In this document: positions 7,621 to 12,675 of the stretch, piece by piece
Layout: the number at the start of each line of letters is the position of its first letter
Numbering within the stretch: the first letter of the stretch is position 1
NCBI GenBank assembly: GCA_035275345.1
Contig: DATEMY010000625.1
Span: 1-12,675, forward strand
DNA from: JAJVID01 sp035275345
Lineage (GTDB): Bacteria; Acidobacteriota; Blastocatellia; RBC074
Length of the DNA: 12,675 bases
Reading direction: 5' to 3'
Notes under the pieces: model-generated
Databases searched by the model: none
What the model was told of the DNA's origin: nothing
What the model saw: only the letters and a program-made list of their open reading frames with translations
Position numbers and translations under genes: made by a program

Positions 7621-8733
7621 TTATTGAACGATCAGATCAACTCGATGCGCCTCGGTCAAATCCGGCGGTTCCCATCGCGCGAGCAACCGGTTGATGACTT
7701 CGGGTGGAACGCTAAACTCACGCGCGCGATTCTGTTCGGCTAACCGTTCCGCCCCGGCTTCGACGTAAACGATACGGACTCGCGCATTGTACGCGGCGCA
7801 CAGACTTATGCAATGGTCGCGCGTCTGGCGGCTAATGTTAGTGGCGTTCCAGATGAACGGCTGCTTGCGACGCAAATATTCCCGAGCGCGCTCTCTGGCC
7901 CGCGCCACCACCGGCCCTTGATTCTCCGCCGGCGCGATCTTCATCTCGCGACGCAACGCATCGAGCGAAATCACCGGCCAATCCGGCGCGCCCGCTGTAA
8001 TCCAATGATCCTTGCCGGCGCCCGGCATTCCCGACATCACGATCACATCGCAGATCGTGTCGTCAAACGCCAAGTAGCGCGGGTCACGATCTGCCTTTCG
8101 AAAGTACAGGAAGCGGCTGTGATCGCTCGGGAACTTGCGCGGAGCGTCCAGGCATTCTTGTTCGAGACCGTACTGGATAAAGAGCGCGATGTTGTCGAGC
8201 AGTTTCCTCTGGTCATCGCAAATTCTGCCTCGCGCGTCAGCCTCAGCCACCAGCGCCAGTAAATCAATGCGCGCAGTCTGGCTGGCGGTAAACAGACTAC
8301 GCTGCGCGTCGGGGCGATCAATCAGGAAAAAAGGTATCTGGTGGAAACGAATTAGATTGGCGACCTGCTCACGAGCCGGAAACGGCGCGCCCATCCGCCA
8401 GAGCAGCTCTCGAGCCATAATCTCTCCGCGTTTTGAATGCCCGCGACTGGTAATGCGGCCATCTTCTTCGCGCGTGCTCAGAGGTTTTGCCACGTCGTGC
8501 AGCAAGGACGCGACAAATACGATTTCACGGTCAACCGCCGGCCCCTCACGCCACCGCCGGTTTTCAATCAGCGATTCGCAAACCATCCGGGTATGGACCC
8601 AAACGTCGCCTTCGGCATGATAGACCGGATCCTGCGGGCAACCCCGCATATCTCGCACGAACTGGAACTCGTCGCTCAGCGAGTCCCAATCCAGGCGCCA
8701 ATCAGGAGGATGCGGCGCAAAGGGAAAGTTCAT
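7621..8733 (-). CDS. HD-Pnk: HD phosphoesterase and 5'-OH polynucleotide kinase fusion
   Basis: A 370-aa cytoplasmic bifunctional end-healing enzyme. The N-terminal HD domain (about 40-200) shows VHTRM (His47), LLHDVAKP (His79-Asp80), RGHS (His99) and EADARGR (Asp166), as expected for a metal phosphohydrolase that would remove 2',3'-cyclic or 3' phosphate. The C-terminal P-loop kinase has GMPGAGKD (235-242), a SLDALR acidic motif (Asp258) and an arginine-bearing NATNISRQTR lid (296-305). The architecture matches Runella slithyformis HD-Pnk, characterised as a 2',3'-phosphoesterase and 5'-OH kinase. The last P-loop residue is Asp, not the usual Ser/Thr. The start is fixed by GGAGG 6 nt upstream and by an ATGA overlap with the RNA ligase stop codon; a longer frame to 8931 overlaps the ligase gene and is rejected. 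Confidence 0.9.
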   Translation of the reverse strand: MNFPFAPHPPDWRLDWDSLSDEFQFVRDMRGCPQDPVYHAEGDVWVHTRMVCESLIENRRWREGPAVDREIVFVASLLHDVAKPLSTREEDGRITSRGHSKRGEIMARELLWRMGAPFPAREQVANLIRFHQIPFFLIDRPDAQRSLFTASQTARIDLLALVAEADARGRICDDQRKLLDNIALFIQYGLEQECLDAPRKFPSDHSRFLYFRKADRDPRYLAFDDTICDVIVMSGMPGAGKDHWITAGAPDWPVISLDALRREMKIAPAENQGPVVARARERAREYLRRKQPFIWNATNISRQTRDHCISLCAAYNARVRIVYVEAGAERLAEQNRAREFSVPPEVINRLLARWEPPDLTEAHRVDLIVQ

Positions 8734-9527
8734 CGGCCGCCTCCGAATAGGTCGCATTCTGCGAGCAATTGGTTTGGGATGATCGGGCGATCCATCCAAT
8801 GGCTGCCTGAGTCGGAGACCGCTTGCAGAAAACTCGCGCGTACGAATTTGTAACGCTCCACGACTCGCCCTCCGACTTCCACTTTGATATACAGCCCTTC
8901 GGACAGATCCGAACTGTCGGTCTGGCGCCATACAAGCTCAACGTCCTGCCCGCGCGATTGGGCCTCCGCGCGCAATCTATCACGCCAACCGCCGGTTTTA
9001 TACAGCGAGCGAGTGACGAGCGATTTCAGATGCTCGACCGATTCCGCCATCCCCCGCCATAACACCGGCGCTGAGACGACCGGCGAGCCTTGCAACATCT
9101 CACGCCGGCGATCCGTCGAAAGGAATTCCCAGGTTTGAGTGTCTAACAGATCGAACTCAAAAAAGTAATGAGGCAACGCGTCGTAAAAGATCGTGTGTTT
9201 GGCGTAGAGCCATTCGCCGTAAAGCACGTAACGGTCCCTAAGCAATTCCCACAGCGTCCGCTGATGCGTCGTGGCCCAGGTCTTGAAGAGCGCGAATTGG
9301 CGCTCCCGAGCGCCGCCGTCCAGAAAATGTCCCCGGCTCTGCAACAGCAATCTGCCGCTCTGGTCGAAGCTGACGCCCGCGTTCGCGCCGTCGAGTTTCT
9401 CCTCGACCACAAGGCGCTTTCCCTGCAAATCCGCGAACGGCGCGCAATCCAGATCGTCATCGCCAGGTTGAAACCGCGAACCTTCGACGTGCGGCGTTCG
9501 TGGGTATTTGTAAAGCTGTTCCGCCAT
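8730..9527 (-). CDS. ATP-dependent RNA ligase (Rnl2-like nucleotidyltransferase)
   Basis: A 265-aa ligase expected to seal 3'-OH/5'-phosphate RNA ends through an enzyme-AMP intermediate. Covalent nucleotidyltransferase motifs appear in order: motif I EEKLDGAN with the adenylated Lys at 44; SRG (64-66); motif III YGEW (103-106); motif IIIa FEFDL (123-127); motif IV EGLYIK (210-215); motif V YKFVR (226-230). This matches the RNA_ligase family (PF09414) rather than DNA ligases, because it is short and lacks an OB-fold or zinc/BRCT tail. It begins 3 nt after the methyltransferase stop and overlaps HD-Pnk by 4 nt, which is strong evidence for one transcript. The combination supplies all steps to heal and reseal a cleaved RNA. 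No strong ribosome site precedes the ATG, so translational coupling is likely. Confidence 0.9.
   Translation of the reverse strand: MAEQLYKYPRTPHVEGSRFQPGDDDLDCAPFADLQGKRLVVEEKLDGANAGVSFDQSGRLLLQSRGHFLDGGARERQFALFKTWATTHQRTLWELLRDRYVLYGEWLYAKHTIFYDALPHYFFEFDLLDTQTWEFLSTDRRREMLQGSPVVSAPVLWRGMAESVEHLKSLVTRSLYKTGGWRDRLRAEAQSRGQDVELVWRQTDSSDLSEGLYIKVEVGGRVVERYKFVRASFLQAVSDSGSHWMDRPIIPNQLLAECDLFGGGR
8740..8744 (-). promoter_or_regulatory. Shine-Dalgarno GGAGG deciding the HD-Pnk start
   Basis: On the minus strand GGAGG is followed after 6 nt by the ATG at 8733-8731. It lies inside the last codons of the RNA ligase, and the ATGA overlap couples translation of the two proteins. Confidence 0.8.
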
Positions 9528-9530
9528 GGC

Positions 9531-10205
9531 TCAAACTTTTACCACTGCGATCATATGGTTGAGTACGTATTGGATATTGACCCCACGCGCGCCAACCTCC
9601 GCCCATAAGGCTTCAAACGTTTCGCGATTGAATAACTGTATGTGCTCCGGGTTGTCATCCTCTTTCGACGGCACGGAGGCGACTACAAAATTGCGCGCGA
9701 CGCGGACCGCCTCCGCCGCGGCCAGCGCCGGCTGTGGCATATGCTCCAATACCTCCAGCGCGGTCACCACATCAACGCAGTCATCCGCCAGGCCAATCGC
9801 GGTAGCGTCGGCCAGCAAAGCGCGCAGATTTTCCCGTCCGCCACGACGCACAGCGTCAATATCCATTACGCGTAAAGCGTTATGGTCCAGCGCGATCACC
9901 GACAGATACGGCGATGAATCCAACAACGGCCAGAGAAACGCGCCGCGCCCGCTGCCGACGTCCAATAGACTGGCGGGAGCGAGCCCTTGCAAAACGCCTA
10001 GCACCCTTCGTACACGCGGCAGTTCGGCCTGGCGTTTGAACTTGTGCATTCGCAGTCCGAGCGTTTTCCCCAGCCCGATCAACTCCGCCGAAGACAGATC
10101 GCCCGCTCCGCCGATTTTCCCGCGGACGAATGCGGCGGCAAGCTCAACGTAATACCGCCCGTCGTCTTCAAAACTGAGATCGTCCTTCGCCATTTGAGCT
10201 GACAT
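9531..10205 (-). CDS. Class I SAM-dependent methyltransferase, first gene of RNA-repair operon
   Basis: A 224-aa Rossmann-fold methyltransferase. The SAM loop is LLDVGSGRGAF (80-90) and the second-strand acidic residue lies in ALDHN (Asp107). EVLEH (151-155) follows a DVVTAL strand, and NPEHIQLF carries another His (188). Glu151, Glu154, His155 and His188 resemble the metal ligands of Hen1, the RNA 3'-terminal 2'-O-methyltransferase; however, EVLEH also occurs in many unrelated methyltransferases. About 70 N-terminal helical residues with a basic stretch (RMHKFKR) precede the fold and could bind nucleic acid. The context is a tight operon with RNA ligase and HD-Pnk, so an RNA substrate is the best guess. 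ATG 10205 is 4 nt after GAGG; ATG 10208 is 1 nt after it. The exact reaction is unknown. Confidence 0.88.
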   Translation of the reverse strand: MSAQMAKDDLSFEDDGRYYVELAAAFVRGKIGGAGDLSSAELIGLGKTLGLRMHKFKRQAELPRVRRVLGVLQGLAPASLLDVGSGRGAFLWPLLDSSPYLSVIALDHNALRVMDIDAVRRGGRENLRALLADATAIGLADDCVDVVTALEVLEHMPQPALAAAEAVRVARNFVVASVPSKEDDNPEHIQLFNRETFEALWAEVGARGVNIQYVLNHMIAVVKV

Positions 10206-10235
10206 CATGCCTCGCCATATAAACTGATGTCATAA

Positions 10236-10244
10236 AGTATAGCA
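10236..10244 (-). promoter_or_regulatory. Extended -10 promoter candidate for the methyltransferase/ligase/HD-Pnk operon
   Basis: On the minus strand the sequence TGCTATACT combines a TGn extension with a TATACT box (5 of 6 to consensus). No good -35 lies 16-18 nt upstream, which is common for extended -10 promoters. The predicted transcript start leaves a leader of about 20-25 nt to the ATG at 10205. Confidence 0.45.
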
Positions 10245-10303
10245 CCGCCGTAAACTTCCGCTGTCGCGATTCAAAATCATCCTGGAGGGCCGAAAATTTC
10301 CCG

Positions 10304-10332
10304 TTGACATCAACGTATTTATACGTTATCGT
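10304..10332 (+). promoter_or_regulatory. Sigma-70 promoter candidate for the BlaI/M56 operon
   Basis: A perfect TTGACA (10304-10309) is followed after 17 nt by TATCGT (10327-10332; 4 of 6 to consensus). The spacer is almost entirely the first palindrome of the paired repeat, the usual place for a repressor site. The predicted leader to ATG 10421 is about 80 nt and contains an A8 run (10363-10370) and a small GC hairpin (10385-10390 with 10395-10400). Confidence 0.5.
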
Positions 10333-10358
10333 CCGCGCCAACGTATAAATACGTTGAT
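10309..10358. promoter_or_regulatory. Paired palindromic operator-like sites in the divergent control region
   Basis: A perfect 19-bp inverted repeat (10309-10327 with 10340-10358, 12-nt spacer). Each arm contains its own palindrome, AACGTATTTATACGTT (10312-10327) and its complement (10340-10355), made of AACGTAT and ATACGTT half-sites around two bases. The centres are 28 bp apart. The first site sits between the -35 and -10 and the second near the predicted start point. This is the geometry of a dimeric repressor acting on two sites. The encoded BlaI-type protein downstream is the obvious candidate, although the sequence is not the classical TACA-N2-TGTA of BlaI/MecI/CopY. A cruciform or leader hairpin is the alternative reading. 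Confidence 0.65.
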
Positions 10359-10420
10359 CACCAAAAAAAACATTCCGCCGGGAAGCCTGCGAGGGCAGGC
10401 GCCGAAAATGGAGGATTGAG

Positions 10421-11425
10421 ATGATTCTCAATGATGATCGAGCGCGCGTGGTCGCGAAACAATGGAATTTTTTGCTTTTGGCAGCGGGCTTAATCGCCTT
10501 CGTCGCCTGGATGTTAATCCCGGGAAGTAACGTAAAGTCAGGGCTGGCGCAGAATCAAGCTGAGAAAGGCGCAACCAAACTCGTTGATACGCTTCCCCGC
10601 AAAGCGCAGGCTGTGAAAGAAATCAGCGAACGCCAGGGCTACGATGGGTTGGTTCAAACGGCTTTGACCGATCCTGAGCTTAGCCGCGATGCGCTGTCAC
10701 GGCTCATCTTCTTTGATCGTGATAAGAATACTGGCGCGCTGGTCAAACTCTATCAGCAGAGCAGCGACCCGATAGTCAAGGAGATCATCATTCACAGCCT
10801 TGGCAGAAGGCTTGCTGTCGAGCCTTTGACAGCGATCTCTCAAACTGACCCCTCTCCCGAATTCCGCCAGCTAGCTTCGAGCACGCTCAAATGGCTGCAA
10901 GAGAGTGAGGGCGCCAATGAGCTCAAGCTCCGAGAAGAGCTAAACAATCGAGCGCGGCTTTCACGTCGGGACGTTCCGCCGCCTCTGCCGCCTCCGCCGC
11001 CTCCGTCCAAAGCAAGCCTGGCCGTCTCAAGCGACTCGGAACCACAACCACGATCCGATCAAGCGAGTAATTGGGGAGGGTTTGCGCTACTACGCGAGGT
11101 CGTCTATGCGCAATTGCGCCGCGACCCTGCAGTCCTCGAGCGCATCCTGGCTGATGATTACATCGGGACCGATTCCACCGGCGCCGTCTACGATAGGGCG
11201 CAGGAAATATCCGCGGGCAGGGGCTTCGATAACGCCGCCAGAAAATTCGAGTTCGACAACTGCGGCGTAAGCGGGGACGGGGAAATATCCATCGCCCAGG
11301 TCCTCGGCTCGGTCTATTCACAGGCTGGCGGCGAGCCAATCGCTCAATATCGTTACAACATAACCCTTGGCAGACGACAGGGACAAATGAAAGTGGTGGC
11401 GATTCATATGGACCGTAAGCAGTAA
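10421..11425 (+). CDS. Membrane-anchored protein with helical region and NTF2-like (DUF4440-type) domain
   Basis: A 334-aa protein of unknown function. A single hydrophobic segment (about 16-34) anchors or exports it. Residues 60-165 are alpha-helical and HEAT-like in appearance (SDPIVKEIIIHSLGRR). A low-complexity Pro-rich linker follows (186-195). The C-terminal domain, about 222-334, resembles the DUF4440/SnoaL fold (LREVVYAQLRRDPAVLERIL, then DDYIGTDSTGAVYDRA). NTF2-like domains are ligand pockets or catalytic scaffolds, so a sensory or binding role outside the membrane is conceivable. GGAGG lies 6 nt upstream of the ATG. As first gene of the operon that continues with the BlaI-type repressor and M56 peptidase, it may be the effector or ligand-sensing partner of that pair. 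Function is not assigned. Confidence 0.8.
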   Translation: MILNDDRARVVAKQWNFLLLAAGLIAFVAWMLIPGSNVKSGLAQNQAEKGATKLVDTLPRKAQAVKEISERQGYDGLVQTALTDPELSRDALSRLIFFDRDKNTGALVKLYQQSSDPIVKEIIIHSLGRRLAVEPLTAISQTDPSPEFRQLASSTLKWLQESEGANELKLREELNNRARLSRRDVPPPLPPPPPPSKASLAVSSDSEPQPRSDQASNWGGFALLREVVYAQLRRDPAVLERILADDYIGTDSTGAVYDRAQEISAGRGFDNAARKFEFDNCGVSGDGEISIAQVLGSVYSQAGGEPIAQYRYNITLGRRQGQMKVVAIHMDRKQ

Positions 11426-11432
11426 AAAGCGT

Positions 11433-11552
11433 TTGGACATAGGGAGTTTTCCGGAAACAAGAATCTACAGGATCCCTGATCGAACCGGCGAGGCGATTAC
11501 GCTTCAACAGTTGGCTCAGGAGTTGAGAGATCAATCGCTGCGCAAAAACTAA
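11433..11552 (+). CDS. Possible 39-codon ORF between the NTF2-like gene and blaI-like gene
   Basis: A TTG-initiated frame reads a protein-like sequence (containing TRIYRIPDRTGEAITLQQL and ending in QSLRKN) and stops 7 nt before the ATG of the repressor gene. The repressor lacks a ribosome site of its own, so termination here could couple its translation. There is no good Shine-Dalgarno before the TTG, and the frame is open upstream only to 11391. It may instead be untranslated sequence or a fragment of a decayed gene. Confidence 0.25.
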   Translation: MDIGSFPETRIYRIPDRTGEAITLQQLAQELRDQSLRKN

Positions 11553-11559
11553 ATCAATT

Positions 11560-11994
11560 ATGCCGAGACAACCATCAAAGACATTCACCGACAAAGAACT
11601 AGAGATCATGCGCGTGATCTGGGAGCGGGGCGAGGCGACCGCCAAAGAGATTCAGGAGGCCTTGCCTGGCGAGCGCCACTACAACAGCGTTTTGACCATC
11701 ATCCGTGTGCTCGAACGCAAAGGCCATCTGATTCACCGCGCCGAAGGTAAAGCTCACGTTTACCGCGCAAAAGCCAAGCCAGAGAAAGCTCAACGCCGAG
11801 TCCTCAGCCATCTGATCGAACAGGTCTTTGGCGGCTCGGCGGCGGCAATGGTGTTGCATCTGGTAGAAACGGGCGATTTGACCGAAGAAGATTTGAGCGA
11901 AGTCCGCGAACAGATGGCCGCGCGCGCGCAGGCGGGCAAATCGGCGGCGGCCAAACCCAAAAAAGCTCAAAAGGAAAAAGGGGGACAGAAATGA
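11560..11994 (+). CDS. BlaI/MecI/CopY-family transcriptional repressor
   Basis: A 144-aa winged-helix repressor. The DNA-binding domain covers about 8-72, opening with TDKELEIMRVIWERGEAT, then the recognition helix around YNSVLTIIRVLERKGHL, and the wing HVYRA. The dimerisation helices follow (75-122), and the tail is Lys/Ala-rich. In staphylococcal homologues the protein is inactivated by cleavage in the segment aligned here with FGGSAAAMVLHLVE (about 90-103). The stop codon overlaps the start of the M56 peptidase gene in ATGA, the standard repressor-sensor arrangement. No Shine-Dalgarno is visible before ATG 11560. It probably autoregulates through the palindromes at 10309-10358. The signal is unknown; beta-lactam response should not be assumed. 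Confidence 0.93.
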   Translation: MPRQPSKTFTDKELEIMRVIWERGEATAKEIQEALPGERHYNSVLTIIRVLERKGHLIHRAEGKAHVYRAKAKPEKAQRRVLSHLIEQVFGGSAAAMVLHLVETGDLTEEDLSEVREQMAARAQAGKSAAAKPKKAQKEKGGQK

Positions 11995-12675
11995 GCGCGC
12001 TGATCAACCCCTTTGTCGCCGCTTCGGCCAAAGGCGCGGCGTGGCTGCTCGTATGGAGCTGGCAGGTCGCCGTCCTACTCGCCTGCGTTTGGGCTGGATT
12101 GAAAATCTTCCGCGTCAAATCGCCCGCGCTGCGACATCAGGTCTGGCTCTTCGCTTTGATCGCCGTCGTCGCGATGCCGTTTCTGAGCGGAGTTGTTCAA
12201 AGCCTGCCGCTGCCAAAACCGAGCAACAAAGCGCTGAGCTACGCGGTCGAGTTTCCGAAAATCGTCGTCACTAACGACGCCGCGCCGGTCGTCCCAAACC
12301 AGTCTCCTGTCGCGAGCGTCAAACCTTCGGTCAAACGGCCGATTATTTTGAGCTTGTCGTTCGCCCTGTGGCTTACCGGCGCTCTCATCTTCGTCATGAA
12401 AACCGCGATCTATGGTTTCAGGCTACGTCGCTTGAGGGCCGGCGCGCGCCTCATCTCCCTGGCCGATCTCGATTGCGACGAACCCGATTGCGAATTTTTG
12501 CGAGCCGGGAAACTGAGCCTCGCGCTTTCGGAAGATATACGCTCGCCGATCCTGCTCGGCGTATTGCGCCCGATGATCCTCTTCCCGGCTGACATCGCCG
12601 GCTGGACAACTTCAGCAGAGCGATGCGCGATGTTGCGACATGAGCTGGCGCACGTCGCGCGACGCGACCATTACG
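11991..12675 (+). CDS. BlaR1-type M56 membrane metallopeptidase sensor (partial, cut by window end)
   Basis: The first 228 residues are present and the gene continues past the right edge. Three hydrophobic segments are visible (about 17-40, 51-70, 117-141). These are followed by the M56 signature RSPILLGVLRPMILFP (184-199) and the zinc motif HELAH (217-221) in a cytoplasmic loop. In BlaR1/MecR1 this domain is activated by a signal sensed outside the membrane and leads to loss of the BlaI-type repressor. A sensor domain would follow but lies beyond the window, so the ligand class (beta-lactam, peptide or other) cannot be read. ATG 11991 overlaps the repressor stop, with a GGGGGA ribosome site just upstream. 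Confidence 0.92.
   Translation, partial: MSALINPFVAASAKGAAWLLVWSWQVAVLLACVWAGLKIFRVKSPALRHQVWLFALIAVVAMPFLSGVVQSLPLPKPSNKALSYAVEFPKIVVTNDAAPVVPNQSPVASVKPSVKRPIILSLSFALWLTGALIFVMKTAIYGFRLRRLRAGARLISLADLDCDEPDCEFLRAGKLSLALSEDIRSPILLGVLRPMILFPADIAGWTTSAERCAMLRHELAHVARRDHY

Noticed and set aside
8734..8931. 66-residue N-terminal extension of HD-Pnk
   Set aside because: It lies wholly within the RNA ligase gene in another frame, and the GGAGG site plus ATGA overlap define the start at 8733.
9531..10205. Calling the methyltransferase Hen1 outright
   Set aside because: The E-x-x-E-H motif is common in other methyltransferases, the spacing to the second His differs, and no Hen1 N-terminal ligase-activating domain is present.
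10971..11009. CCGCCT-type repeats as a microsatellite element
   Set aside because: They encode the polyproline linker of the NTF2-like protein and are adequately explained as low-complexity coding sequence.
11991..12675. Naming the BlaI/M56 pair blaI/blaR1 as beta-lactam resistance genes
   Set aside because: No beta-lactamase is in view and the sensor domain lies beyond the window; such pairs are common and respond to varied signals.

Overview
The window looks like chromosomal DNA of a free-living, fairly GC-rich bacterium. I lean towards Acidobacteriota: secreted peptidases, a BlaI/M56 pair, a DUF4440-like protein, and a short repeat built on GTAGCGCAAACTG that I associate with that phylum. 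This assignment is inference; no rRNA or other taxonomic marker is present. There is no tRNA, rRNA, CRISPR array or transposase.

Layout. (1) 1-1306: a minus-strand phosphofructokinase whose active-site signature (GGDD plus PKTIDND) is that of the pyrophosphate-dependent type, followed just past its stop codon by a perfect 31-bp inverted repeat. (2) 1307-5286: two plus-strand genes for exported gamma-glutamyltransferase-fold enzymes (Ntn hydrolases). A 64-nt inverted repeat lies directly upstream of the first gene's ribosome site, and an 80-bp MITE-like repeat lies between the two genes. (3) 5287-5552: a convergent gap filled largely by another long inverted repeat. (4) 5553-10205, minus strand, transcribed right to left: SAM methyltransferase, ATP-dependent RNA ligase, HD-Pnk end-healing enzyme, then after 55 nt an exported S9 prolyl-oligopeptidase-type peptidase. 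(5) 10206-10420: a divergent control region with two AT-rich palindromes, the first between a TTGACA box and its -10. (6) 10421 to the right edge, plus strand: a membrane-anchored protein with a helical region and an NTF2-like domain, possibly a 39-codon ORF, a BlaI/MecI-type repressor, and a BlaR1-type M56 metallopeptidase sensor cut off by the window end.

The most interesting part is the ligase/HD-Pnk/methyltransferase set. HD-Pnk (N-terminal HD 2',3'-phosphoesterase, C-terminal 5'-OH kinase) was described biochemically from Runella slithyformis and is known to be encoded often beside a polynucleotide ligase. Together they can heal and seal broken RNA. Here a methyltransferase is the first gene of the same tight operon and carries an E-x-x-E-H motif plus a later His, the metal-ligand pattern of Hen1, the 3'-terminal ribose 2'-O-methylase of the unrelated Pnkp/Hen1 RNA-repair complex. 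If real, this would be a second, independently assembled heal-seal-methylate system. The methyltransferase motif is not diagnostic on its own. The operon starts divergently from a BlaI/BlaR1-type signalling operon, so stress-controlled expression is possible but unproven.
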